Shown: in pieces, positions 47,976 through 58,794 of the stretch
How the letters are laid out: every line of letters begins with the position of its first letter
How positions within the stretch are numbered: position 1 is the first letter of the stretch
Translations under genes and position numbers: made by a program
NCBI GenBank assembly: GCA_011009095.1
Contig: VTPC01090543.1
Span: forward strand, 34,601 to 98,600
From: Ignelater luminosus
Lineage: Eukaryota > Arthropoda > Insecta > Coleoptera > Elateridae
DNA length: 64,000 nt
Direction of reading: 5' to 3'
The notes under the pieces: generated by a model
The model's input: only the letters and a program-made list of their open reading frames with translations
Databases searched by the model: none
Told to the model about the DNA's origin: nothing

Positions 47976-48424
47976 CTGTATTTGTTTTATTAAACTGACC
48001 ACTAATTACGTTTTTGTTACTTTTCAGTTCAAAAATGTCTTTGAGAACAAAAAAAAAATACTAAAACTAGCAATAATTGCACAATCTGACAAGGGAAATG
48101 GTGGATGTTTGCTTTTGCCGCCGGTCAAGAACCAAGATTGTACTGACTGTACTAATTCACCTTCAAAGATTGACAAGGAAGATGTCATTGTTGATGATAT
48201 TATTTCTACAGCAGACACGTTCATGATTGATGAAAATGGCATCTTAATTCAAATATTTCCTGAATCTGAAGCTCAAAATTAAACAGCTGATGTAAATGAC
48301 TTAAATAATTTAATAATATTGGAGACTGAAAATAATAACAAAAATGTTAATAACCCACAATTAGTGGAGGAAAAGGACGAAGCTGGAAATTTTGATATAA
48401 GTCAAGATAGAGGGTTTTCCAATA

Positions 48425-49704
48425 AGAGGTGTTATTTTGATATTCAAAGAAAAGTGCCATTTTTTAATATAAATGATCGGATGTTTATTTCATTATAAAG
48501 AGGAAGGTATGCCGTTAATAGTGGAAAATAACATCAGGCAATGACCACCACGACCACGCTTACAGGACAATATCCTTTTCATGAAATTTTCCATAACCAA
48601 ATCGCAAAGTGGCTGCCCTATGTCCTCGATAGCCTCACGAATTCCATCTTTGAGGTCTTGAATCGACGCTGGGCTGTTGGCGTAGACCTTCTCTTTCACG
48701 TGGCCCCAAAGAAAGAAGTCGCAAGGTGTTAAATCACAAGATCTCGGTGGCCAATTGTGATCACCTCTTCGAGAGATAACACGGTCCGGAAACTTTTTCC
48801 GTAAAAGATCAATGGTTTCGTTGCTTGTGTGGCACGTAGCGCCGTCTTGTTGAAAGTAAACGTTGTCCAGATCAATACCATCCAATTCCGGCCATAAAAA
48901 ATCGTTAATCATCTCTCGATAGCGCAATCCAGTCACCGTAACTGTTGCTCCAGCCTCATTTTCGAAAAAGTAAGGTCCAATGACTCCGCCGGACCATAAA
49001 TCGCACCAAACAGTCATACGTTGAGGATAGAGAGACTTTTCAACAATAACTCTTGGATTTTCTGAGCCCCAGATCCGACAATTTTGCTTGTTGACGAAGC
49101 CACCGAGGTGGAAATGGGCCTCATCACTCAAGATGATTTTTCGATGGAATTCTGGATCATTTTCATGCATTTCAACGACCCAATCAGCAAAGACACGACG
49201 TTGTTGATGATCGGCCGGCTTGAGTTCTTGTGTTAACTGGACTTTATAAGCCTTAAGACCCAAATCTTTATGCAAAATACGGTGTAATGACGTTTGTGGA
49301 ATGGCTAATTCCAAAGAACGACGAGGAATGGACAAACCTGGGTTTTCTTTAACACTTTCGGCTACAACAGCAATATTCTCGGCTGTTCTTGAGCGACGTG
49401 CACGGGTTTTATTCTTCACATCACTAACTTGTCCCAAGAGCTCGAATTTTTTCACCAATTTCTGTATTGCGGTCCGACAAGGTGCTTCATGGTGACCCAA
49501 AAATGTTCGAGTTTTACGAACCGTCTCTGCCAAATTTTCACCATTTTTATAGTGAATTTTAATAATTTCAATGCGTTGTTAAAGCGTGTATCGTTCCATA
49601 TTTATTAATGGCGTAGTTTCTACTTGTCAAATGTCAAAAAATGATAGCTTCAAAAGTGACATCTACCGAAATAGCGGGCTATTTATAAGTTTTGGAAGTC
49701 TCCC
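48425..49704 (-). mobile_element. mariner/IS630-type element inserted in the 5.2-kb transposon
   Basis: TA at 48423-48424 and TA at 49705-49706 bracket 1,280 bp, a normal size for this superfamily. A nearly complete transposase on the minus strand fills most of it. Read inward, the right end is GGGAGACTTCCAAAACTTAT and the left is AGAGGTGTTATTTTGATATT, which match only loosely, so the boundaries are tentative. The split acidic domain of the host gene shows that it is a later insertion. Confidence 0.75.
48515..49599 (-). pseudogene. mariner-type transposase with one early stop and one late frameshift
   Basis: The start ATG at 49599 gives MERYTL, then TAA at codon 7 (49581-49579), then QRIEIIKIHYKNGENLAETV and an open frame to 48493. 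DNA-binding helices come first: HHEAPCRTAIQKLVKKF and IPQTSLHRILHKDLGLKAYK. The catalytic triad is IILSDEAHFHLGG, VYFQQDGATCHTSNE and WPPRSCDLTPCDFFLWG, with 36 residues between the second and third Asp by my count. Near the C-terminus a one-base loss (about 48540) shifts the frame out of PDVIFHY, whose TAA would be at 48517-48515. Only two small lesions in about 360 codons make it one of the youngest coding insertions in the window. It is related to the group at 58.8 kb. Confidence 0.9.
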
Positions 49705-52163
49705 TATAAACCTAAACTTTTCAGATGCTGAAGCACTTAGTGCTGTTAAAGAATTACATTATGATTGTAACATACTGACCCATACAGACCTTGATTATAG
49801 TTTAGTAAGTGAAAGTGTTTACTGTCAAGCAGAAAAATCTAATGAGTTTATCTCAGAACCATGTGACAAGGGAACAAAGGATGCAACGGAGTTATGTCAA
49901 GAGGTAAACAGTAGACAAGAAATAATTGTGCTAGTTGAAGTTTACAATGAGAAAAATCAATTACCAGAACCTAGAGTTCTGTGGGATAACAAAATGGCAG
50001 AACCCAATCATCAAATCAGTACGACTATTGACGTAGAAACTGCTGATATAAATGACTTGAATATAATTACAATAGAAACAGAAGCAAATAACACAGAACC
50101 AGTTGAGGCAATTAAAGAAGCTGAAAATCTTGATAAAGATATAAGTCAAGATATTCTGGAACCCAGAAAAAGAAAACGACATCAAGTAACAGAAGATGAT
50201 TGGGAAGTTAAAAAAGCAAAGATCTTACGTGAACAAGGTAAAGAATACAAAGGGAGAAAGGTTATAGATGGAAAAGTCACGGGATTTGTCAGTAGGCCTA
50301 AGAGAACGATGAAAGAAGTTACTTGCAAATGTAAAGGTAAAACCTTTCATTGCAAGACATTGACAGAAACAGAAAGACAAAAGATGTTCGATGATTTTTG
50401 GAAGTTGAGCTGGAAGGAAAGAAAGATTTTCATAAAAACTATGACAGATGTAAATTTTACCCAAAGATCTCGGGATAGGAAAATTGAAAACACTTCACGC
50501 CGAAAATTTTCTTTTAAATTCTATTTATATGTAGATAATTCAGCAAAGGTCAGAGTATGCAAAAAGACATTGCTGGCAATTTTAGGTATAGGAGAATGGA
50601 TGGTCAACAAGTAGTTAGAAGACGGAGGAGAAGATTATGTAGAGTTGGAAGAAAAAGACGAAACCGACAAGAGAACTGAAAATAAAAGACAATCAAAGAA
50701 GATTACAAGACAACGGAATTTAAATGAAAAACTAAATTTATTAAAAGAGTTTTTATTGGCATTGCCAAATGTAGAATCACATTATTGTCGGGCATCTTCT
50801 CAAAAACTCTATTTGGAGCCTTGTTGGACGTCAAAATCTCAGTTGTTCAAGGTTTATACTGACAATTGGTGCAAGGAAAAAAATGCAAGCCACTGTCTTC
50901 CTGTACATTCCACAAAACGTTTGAAGATCTGAATTTGTCTTTATACAGACCGAAGAAAGATCAATGTGATATATGTAGAGCATACAAGCTAAAACACATT
51001 ACTAGTGAAGAATACAAGAATCATTCAAAAAAGAAAACCGCTGCTAGGCAAGAAAAAGACAACGATAAAAGAAATGAAGGGCATGTTTACACGGTGGATC
51101 TTCAGAGCCTGTTATTGTGTCCTAAATCAAATGCTTCAGACATATATTACAGGAGGAAACTTTCGGTCCACAACCTTTGTATGTATGATCTAAAGATAAA
51201 AGATGGATTTTGCTACCTGTGGAATGAAACAAAAGGCGAATTCACTGCAAATGAGGTTGCAAGCATTGTAAGTCATTTCATTCAATCCCAGTTACCGCTT
51301 CGCAACAATGCAAAGAAACTAATAATTGTCAGTGACGGCTGTAACTATCAAAACAGAAGTTCTATTTTCAGCAACGCCCTGTTACATTTATCTGTTAAGT
51401 ACAAGATCTGTATCGAAAGCAAATATCTTGAAAAAGGTCACACTCAAATGGAGTGTGACTCTATGCACTCCACCATAGAGCGGTAACTAAAACAGAGAGA
51501 AGTTCATGTGCCAGCTGATTATGTAGAGATATGCAAAAATGTTAGAAATCATACTACACCTTATAAGGTTAGTTATTTAGAACATTCATTCTTCAAAAAC
51601 TATGCAAACCCTACAATGTACAAGTCGATCCGTCCTGGATTGAAGAAAGGTGACGCCAAAATTACTGACATCCGCTGTTTAAAGTATTCTGACGACGGAA
51701 AAATTTATTACAAACTAAATTTTGAAGATGAGTTCAAACTATTACCTGCTTGCGAGAATAACGCAAAACAATCGGAAGAAGCTTCAAGAAAATCCAGACG
51801 AAAAAGACAGACAGAATCCAAAACCATCATTAAGCCATCCTATAGACAAAATGCAAGCATTTCGTGAAGCAAATTTTCCAAATTTGTACGACAGTAGGTT
51901 GAAGATAACGGAAGCAAAATACAACCATCTGCAAGAATTGAAAAGTACAATACTAAAGGACTACCACTCTTTTTATGACGAGTTGCCATTTTAACAGACT
52001 GCTTCAAACCATGAAAAGGTCAAAATTACCATCGTTACATGTATTTTTACTAACATTTTGTTTTATTTGACATTTTTATATGTTTCCAAATATAATATAC
52101 CGTAATTATCTCATTATTCCAATTTCTAGTATTTTATTTAAAACCTTATACTCACTGTCAGAT

Positions 52164-52251
52164 CACTTAACTCCAAATTTTTCAAACCACGTATCTTTTA
52201 TACACATACCGTGTAACTCCTTAACCTAGCTATTTCTAACCTGGTAACTCC
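52164..52251. promoter_or_regulatory. right subterminal motif array (AACTCC)
   Basis: CACTTAACTCC at 52164, ACCGTGTAACTCC at 52208 and ACCTGGTAACTCC near 52239, with AAACCACGTATC between them. This is the same word as in the left subterminal region and in the inverted repeat itself. Confidence 0.6.
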
Positions 52252-52406
52252 ATTGTAATTATTAATATGTTTAATTGTATAACAATATGACCTATATACA
52301 TCTCAGAATACTTTAAACTTTATTGTTAAGAATAAACAATAATAATTTATCTATTTACTGTCGAATAAATCAGTTTTTTGTTCTTCCTGTAAAAAGTGGG
52401 AAATGT

Positions 52407-52436
52407 GAGTTACGTGGTTTGTTAATTAGGCCAGCG
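52407..52436 (-). repeat. right terminal inverted repeat of the 5.2-kb transposon
   Basis: Inverted copy of the left end (GAGTTACGTGGTTTGTTAAT then TAGGCCAGCG on the plus strand), followed by ATAT. Confidence 0.9.
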
Positions 52437-52902
52437 ATATAATAAATGTTGACAATGAAACCATAATGTTTTGCTAAAAATAAGCCAGCAGGTTTACATG
52501 AAAAGCTAATAACAGTTTTGATTATGAATAAATTTCACAGGCGTTGTTGGGTGTTGTTAATATATGTTCTAGTAACATTTTTTCTTTACTACTTTTAATC
52601 ATTTTTGAAAAGTTTAACTTGTGAAGGACATGCATTTTTTTGGTGCGTTCAGCTGAACGCTAAAATAATTTTTATTATTTATTTGTTTTCAGTAACATCA
52701 ACGATCTACAACATCAGGAATCCACGGTCCAGGAACAGCTACCAAGACCCACCATTTGCTACTTAGCAGCTAGCATCTCCTTTCTTTTACATATCGCAAA
52801 TAGTACAGGCATTTGGTAGAAAATAAAAGAAAACTCTCAATAACGGGAATTGCGGCACCGTATACGTAGATTTAACACGAAAACGAAGATCTATTACCAT
52901 TA

Positions 52903-53330
52903 ATGAAAGAGATGATGAACAAAAATGAAGAAATGATGAAGAAGATTAAAGAAATGAGGAAGGAACAAAGAGAATATCAACAAAAAAAATGAACCAACTA
53001 ATAAAAGGAAATAATGACCTACGACAGGAAGTTAAAAATATGAAATTGAAAATAGAAAAAAATGGAAAAACAATATTATTGTGACAGGCTCGCCTATAAA
53101 AACAAATCATGAAAACCAATTAAAGGCTAAAATAGAAATATTTATCGCAAGAATCACTGAAATAAATCAAAAATAAGAAACACAAAGAAACTGAGTGACA
53201 AAACTTGTTTTATTGAGATGGAAAACACTACAAAAAAATTTAAAGTAACGTCAAACAAGGACAAATTAAGGAACATAGAGGACACAAGCAAGAAGTAAGG
53301 ATAGGATTAACGAAAACGAGCAAAACTTAA
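52903..53330 (+). pseudogene. LINE ORF1 remnant, coiled coil
   Basis: ATG at 52903 opens MKEMMNKNEEMMKKIKEMRK, EQREYQQKK, then stop. Shifted frames continue with Lys/Glu/Asn-rich sequence to about 53330. Its composition matches the ORF1 coiled coil of the 62.4-kb copy. Confidence 0.5.
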
Positions 53331-53389
53331 AAACATACTAAAACCAGAAGAAAAAATTATATAAAATAAAAAAAAAAAGTAAAAGGGAG

Positions 53390-56300
53390 GTAGCAAATAT
53401 TGGAACGTGAAACATAAGAAGCATCAACGGAAAAGTAGACGAACAAGTAGAAGAGATAAAACTGCTATCTAGACTATCTAGGAATCACGGAAATTAAAAA
53501 GAAAGGAAAAGGCTATGAAATGTTGAGAGATGGATTGTAACAGTCACTTTATCCGTTCCTGTCACATCGTTATTGTTATTTAACTTTGAGTTGCGGGGGC
53601 ATAATTTTCCGTTAATTTCCATTCACTTACTATTGCATCTCAAGTTAAAAATTTTCCTTTTAATTAATTTTAATTCTGATAGTGAAACGCTTGGTATAAT
53701 TATTTCAAATATTGAGTTTAATTCTTCGCAGTGGGAATTTAAATGTTTTATTATAGTTTTTCCGTTAGGGGTTATATTCTAGAATTGTTGTTGTGAATAG
53801 ATGTTCTTCCGGATTTGGATGCTGATTTTTTTATCCGCTTGAGGGTTATATCACGGTTATCTGTGGGTTTTTATTGCTCATTGAGTTTCTCATTACTTCT
53901 TCTAATCAGATTTCTTTAATTAAAGCCCTAGATAGGATTTATCATTGTTTCAATAATTTAATTTTCTTCCTGCGTTGATCGTAGAACCCATAAACCAGTT
54001 GACTTGACTTTTGGAGAACGAAGGGGTCGACTTGCGGCAGACGAGAAGTGACCAGCGCTCGTGTTACGCGCTAAAGTCTTGTTCTTTCAAATTAATTTCG
54101 AGTTAGCGAGAAAAAAACCCTAATTAGGGGTAAGTTGTCTAATTTTGTTGCATCCCTGTTTCCATCAATGCTTATCGACGTTCTTTGTCTACAGTTTTTT
54201 TTCTGGGATGCCATCCTGGAGGTTGGAAGTGTTCTTCATTATTTATGGAGGCTTAAATTGGTTAAAGTAGGCGTTCCGATTTAGCAGTTTCTCCGGATTT
54301 GAGATGTACGTTTGTGTCTGGATCCTTGGAAAAAATTTGTGCTCTATCCCACCTTTAAATTTTGTAACTTCGCAATAAATAGTTTCCGTGTTTAACAATC
54401 AATTATTTAAAATGGAAGAAAAGATTTTCCGTCTTTAAGTTTATCTGGGAATTTTTTTATTTTGTAATTCAAGAAAAAAAAGAATTAAGAAGACAATCTG
54501 AGGCTGATGAAACTCTAGCTTGTCCCTCGTAATAACTGTAATTACAGGTCTTTAAATTTTTTATGTTAAACTAAATTTTGTGAGTAAATTCTATGTTTGA
54601 GTACACATTTAGAGAAATTTATTTTTGATTAAATTTTTTTATATACTCAATTTCGGATCTAAATTGAATTAATTTGTTTTGTGTGGAAAAAAAACGCAAG
54701 GCCACGTTACAGAATATATATTATATAGGTCGGCAGTTAACATAAATGGACGAAGAACGGAATGCGTAGAATGAGTGGTAAAGCCAAATAAAATAAAATA
54801 TATTTAAAATGAAAAATATGTAAACTAAAGAATGCTAACAATAGATATAAGTCTAGAGAGCAAATAATTATGGAGCATAGTAATAGTCTACTTCCCAAAC
54901 GATAACGCAAGGAAAGAAGAGAAAGATGACCTTTTTGAAAACTTGCAAGAAGAGCTAGATGAAATACAAAGAAATATTATAGTAATAGGAGGTTTAAATG
55001 GCAAGGTGGGTAGAGAAAATATAGGAATTGAAAGATACCTAGGAGTAAATGGAGAATATATAAAGAATGACAATGGAAGCATCAGTAATGACTTAATCAT
55101 AACAAACACTAAATTTAAACACAAAGACATTCATAAATATACGAGAGAGGTGGAAATCAGGCGAGAAAGATCTATTATTGATTACTTTCTAATAAATTCC
55201 AAAAACTGGCAAAAAATAAAAGATGTAAAAGAAATTAGACAAGCGGAAATAGAAAGCGACCATTTCATGATACGGATGGAAATCTGTCTGAAGAACGAAA
55301 CAAATACAGAAAAGAGAAGTAAAATCGTCAAAGAAAAGGTAAAGAGCTACAAACTAAAACCAGAAGAAACAAAATTGGAATATAATTAAAAACTAAAAAA
55401 ACAATTGGAATGCAGAAGCACTGAGGATCGCACAATAGAAGAAAAATGGAATAACTTTAAAGAAAGCATAGTAACAGCAGCAAGACAAAGTTGTGGAATA
55501 ACAAGAATCTCAAACAACACTATAAAGAGAAGTAGATGGTGGACGAATGAAATCCAACAATTAGTTAAGGATAAGAAAAATAAATGGAAGAAATATCTAC
55601 AAACAAGAAACGACTAAGATTATAGTGAATATAAAAATGCGAGAAACGGTGTCAAAAAAGCGATCAAAAGAGGTAAGCAAAAATCACGAGAAGAATTCGG
55701 CTATAAAATGAGAGAAAACTATAAACAAAATTGAAAATTATTTCATAATACCCTAAAACAACTGAAAGAGGGGAAACAAATCAAATTAAAAACATAAAAA
55801 ATAAAAAAGGAAACACACTCAACGACGAAAAAGTCATCATTAAAAATGGAAACAATATTCTGAATATCTAACCAAAACAATCCAAGTAGAACTGGTCCAA
55901 GAAGAAGAAATTCATAACAGAGGCTTGAATAATAATACAATATTAATAACAGAAGAAGAAATGGCTGAAGCAATCAACAAGCTTAAATTGGGTAAAGCAC
56001 CGGGACCAGTTGACATCACTACAGAAATGTTAAAATATATGGACAACAACGGAAAAGAAAAATTACTGAAAAAAAAGAGATACCTAAAGATTGGAGTACG
56101 GGTACACGTATAAAAAGGGAGACCCAAAAGACTGTAACAACTACAGAGGAATCATACTGGCAAGTACACCCGAAAAAGTATTTACAAGAATGATACGAAA
56201 AAGAATAAGAGAACAAGTAGAGCCATCGGTAGAAGATACAGTATGTGGTTTAAAGAAGGGCAGAAGCACCTAGGACTTAATATTCATATTAAGACAACTC

Positions 56301-57405
56301 GAAGAAGAATTACTCATAAATGGAAAAAAAACTACACGCCTCTTTTATAAATTTACCAAAGGCTTTTGACACAATAATGAGAAAAGGTGTGTGAAGCAGT
56401 TTGGAAAGAAGAGGAGTAAATGCTAGAATGATCGACATTAACAAAGCATTATATAAAGGAAGCAAATAAAATAAGACTACACAATAAAGAATCGACCGAA
56501 TTTGAAACAGAAATTGGATAAAAACAAGAGTGCCTTGTTATAGACGAAGCTGTAAAGGAAAGTAAACAGAAAAGCATGCACACTAAAATAGGATATCAGA
56601 AATTGAAAACGGTGACAATTCAAGAAATTATGTTTGCGGATGATATGGTGTAGTAGGCTCAGAAAGTGCTTTACAAAAAATTCTAAACATATACCAAGAA
56701 GAATTTAAAACACTAAACGCAAAGTAAACACAAAAAAACAAAAACTATAATAATCTTAAACAAAGAAATGAAATACCATATAGAATGCTAGTAGATAGAA
56801 AAGAGGTAAAACAGCTTTTTAATAGCTTTAATTATTTGGGCACCATACTAGAAAAAAAAAATGGAAAAATGAATAAGGAAATAAATGAGAGAGTGGAAAA
56901 AGCAGGTAGAATATACAACCCGTTGAGGAACACCTTTATGGAAAAAAAAGAAGTGTCCAAAGAAACAAAAGTGGAAGTATATAAGAAAGTTGTTAGACCC
57001 ATGGTGTTATATGGGGGTAAATTATGGCCATTAACAAACAAAACAAAAAGTAAAATTACAACGACAGAGATGCGATTTTTCAGGAGTATCGAGGAAATAA
57101 TAAAAAAAGATAAAACCAAAAACGAAACGATCACATCGAAACCAAAAGTTACACTTATCGGAAAAATAATAGACGAAAGACAGATGGAATGGCTAGGTCA
57201 CCTACTTAGAATAGACGAAACATGGAAGGCAACAGAGATTTACGAAGCCAAGGTACCAGGGAAGAATATAAGAAGAAGACCACGTAATGGATGGAAACAA
57301 CAAGTGCGAGAAGCGGTGGAAACGAGAGGAATAAAATGGAACAAAAGCAGGAAATTGTGGAAAGAAAAGATACGGACTAGTAAAACAAACTCAACTCAAA
57401 CATAA
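53390..57405 (+). pseudogene. LINE ORF2 remnant: endonuclease, reverse transcriptase, C-terminal region
   Basis: It starts with NIGTWNIRSINGKVDEQVEE (53395-53455) and a piece equivalent to LGITEIKKKGKGYEMLRDG, then is cut by the solo LTR. It resumes with EYILYRSAVNINGRRTECV and VYFPNDNARKEEKDDLF, then IIVIGGLNGKVGRENIG and RSIIDYFLINSKNW (endonuclease, to about 55300). The reverse transcriptase begins EEEMAEAINKLKLGKAPGP near 55948, then NNYRGIILASTPEKVFTRMI near 56137. The block before YADD is badly broken, and a remnant, MFADDMV-like, lies near 56632-56650. The 206-codon open C-terminus (56785-57405) has FNYLGTILEKKNGKMNKEI, VVRPMVLYGGKLW, and MEWLGHLLRIDETW with RRRPRNGWKQQVREA, the usual terminal motif. 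Confidence 0.85.
53536..54711 (+). mobile_element. probable solo LTR inserted in the LINE
   Basis: The insert begins TGTAACAGTCACTTTATCCG and ends AAGGCCACGTTACA, so the ends are TGTAAC...GTTACA, as in gypsy-type LTRs. It is 1,176 bp long. The LINE endonuclease reading resumes on both sides (MLRDG before, EYILYRS after). Flanks are tggat and gaata, so the target duplication is not clear. No internal coding is seen. Unequal recombination between two LTRs is the usual origin of such a solo copy. Non-coding rather than gene-like. Confidence 0.65.
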
Positions 57406-57439
57406 ACCTACACCGAAAGGTACCAAACGGGTTCCAGCT

Positions 57440-57458
57440 TAAGTAAGTAAGTAAGTAA
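57440..57458 (+). repeat. AAGT tail of the LINE
   Basis: Four to five tandem AAGT units end the LINE, as is usual for a 3' terminus copied by target-primed reverse transcription. Confidence 0.75.
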
Positions 57459-57529
57459 CTTTCTATTTCACGCAAATTTTGACTATGTATTATGTTAAAG
57501 GTAATGTAATTTACTATATCTTATGTATG

Positions 57530-58285
57530 TGGCAGCTGATGATGCCAACGACGTCTAAAGAAAAGTTCTTTGCTAACCCAAAAAACAAGGGTCGTTTCAT
57601 ATCTACGCTTACTATGAAGCTCTCATCAGCAGACATGGAATGGAAACAGGCAAAAGAAGATGCAGACACCCCGATTGCGAACACCAATTTGTCCTTGGCT
57701 CCAGTAATTGTAGTTAGGGAAGATGTAGACCTCTTTGTTATTTTGATAGATCTTTGTAGAGTTGACAACGTATTGTTCTTGAAACCTGGGAAGGAGAACA
57801 AACGTTCCTCCAGCTACTTTTTCACCTGTTGATACTGTGAGTTCACTGGTAGCAGAAAACATCCTCTTCCTGCACGCAATGAGCGATTACGATTCAACGG
57901 CAGCACTCTGCAAAAGTCTACCACCAGGTCCAGCAATGGCTGGGGGTAGAAAAAAATGCTGAAGAGTGGGGATGGAAAAGAACAAATATTGGCCTTGGGC
58001 CTTGACCACTCTTCTACCCTCTGCTCCCCCTGCATTATTGAAGCTCGTATCCTGCAAGTGTACGAAGAACTGCCAGCACAATTGTGAATGCGGTAAGGCA
58101 GGACTTTGCTGCTCCAGCATGTGCCTTAACCGCGTGGGAGGCTGCACCAATAACGCAGTGGTGGGTGAGAACGGAGATAGCAAATTGGACATCGAAACCG
58201 AGCTGGAAATGGATTGTTCACCCGTTGAACCAGTGAAACCAATGAAAGATGAATGTGCCAGGCCAGAAGGTATGACATTAAGATA
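57530..58285 (+). pseudogene. PIN-like nuclease plus CXC cysteine-rich protein remnant
   Basis: The first frame reads KEKFFANPKNKGRFISTLTM, then KQAKEDADTPIA and VVREDVDLFVILIDLC with NVLFLKPGKENK. The D-A-D and E-D-V-D-L motifs and hydrophobic cores are those of a PIN-like domain in an insect family I recognise. A shifted frame near 57835 reads SSLVAENILFLHAMSDYDST. A deletion follows, then HQVQQWLGVEKNAEEWGWKR-like text near 57930-57985. The C-terminus CKCTKNCQHNCECGKAGLCC then SSMCLN is a Tesmin/TSO1-like CXC cysteine run. The large deletion and frameshifts make it a pseudogene. Such genes are frequently dispersed in insects, possibly by transposons. Confidence 0.6.
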
Positions 58286-58792
58286 AAATATATTCTAAAG
58301 TAGCTAGTTTTCGTGTTAGATTTACGTATAATGCCGTAATTCTGTTATTCCAAGTTTTGGCTTTTGACACCCATTTTCGAGGCGTTCTCACCGATAAACA
58401 ATTAATCGGAGAAAAAAACCTCAAAAAAGTCTGATTTTTACACGGTTTTTGGGAAAAAACCTATTTCCCAAGACAAGTCTTGTTGGCAAGCCTCTGAGTC
58501 GTGTTCAGCGACTGCAAATACCATATAATACCAAAAATCGAAACTCTAACAAAACTTTTTTTTATTTGCCCTCTTTGAGCACCTAATGACTGGTCTAAAA
58601 TGACAGTTGCAATATCTCACTTCTGCTGTACAGTTTCTGAAACAAACTTTTTCTGCTGATATGATTTTTGCTATTCAGTATTTTATTTACAATGTGAAAG
58701 TTTTGCGTAATTGGTATTATCTTCCAAGATTTTCTTTCCATTTCATTTATTAATTTCAAGGAAGAAGATTTTAAATTCAGGAAAATTATATA
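58286..58792. other. no recognisable gene
   Basis: AT-rich sequence between the CXC remnant and the next transposon. A T-run lies at about 58556-58564. Confidence 0.5.
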
Positions 58793-58794
58793 TA

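Larger units (their letters stand above)
48035..51994 (+). pseudogene. large DDE-type transposase-like protein of the 5.2-kb transposon, broken
   Basis: A probable start, MSLRTKKK at 48035, follows a splice-acceptor-like ttacttttcag and has a one-base loss in its A-run. An acidic N-region follows, with a TAA at 48280-48282, and is split by the mariner. The frame from about 49720 to 50614 includes RKRKRHQVTEDDWEVKKAK and VTCKCKGKTFHCKTLTETER. A TAG at 50612 and an A-run frameshift near 50880 follow. The core has DQCDICRAYK, HVYTVDLQSLLLCP (first likely catalytic Asp), YYRRKLSVHNLCMYD, LIIVSDGCNYQNRSSIF (second Asp) and YLEKGHTQMECDSMHSTIER, then TAA at 51484. After a further frameshift near 51775 it ends NHLQELKSTILKDYHSFYDE. 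Related proteins (DUF7869-like, as I recall) are widespread in insects. The DDE reading is an inference. Confidence 0.7.
47241..52436 (+). mobile_element. 5.2-kb DNA transposon with 30-bp inverted repeats and a large DDE-type transposase-like gene
   Basis: Left end: CGTTGCCCTAATTAACAAAC followed by CACGTAACTC. Read inward, the right end is CGCTGGCCTAATTAACAAAC followed by CACGTAACTC, so 28 of 30 bases match. ATAT flanks both sides (47237-47240 and 52437-52440), consistent with a 4-bp duplication, although ATAT is self-complementary and could instead extend the inverted repeat. Many copies of the AACTCC/GGAGTT motif lie in both subterminal regions. The interior carries one large plus-strand gene (about 48035-51994). 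A mariner-type element is inserted at 48425-49704. I cannot assign a named superfamily with confidence. Confidence 0.85.
52870..57465 (+). mobile_element. non-LTR retrotransposon (LINE), broken and interrupted by a solo LTR
   Basis: ORF1 coiled-coil sequence comes first, then endonuclease and reverse transcriptase on the plus strand, ending in an AAGT tail (57440-57458). The insert at 53536-54711 splits the endonuclease domain. A closely similar LINE begins near 62.3 kb, and ORF1 and endonuclease blocks of the two copies can be aligned by eye. Multiple stops and frameshifts make it inactive. The clade is not assigned, but the endonuclease type and the short-word tail fit RTE-like groups. Confidence 0.8.

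Noticed and set aside
55743..57134. Several hydrophobic minus-strand ORFs resembling membrane proteins
   Set aside because: Antisense of A-rich LINE coding sequence gives Phe/Leu/Ser-rich shadows. The same applies at 62753-63953.
57479..57540. True N-terminus of the PIN-like remnant at the first Met
   Set aside because: The first codons follow directly after the LINE tail and do not match the family. The recognisable protein begins near 57555.
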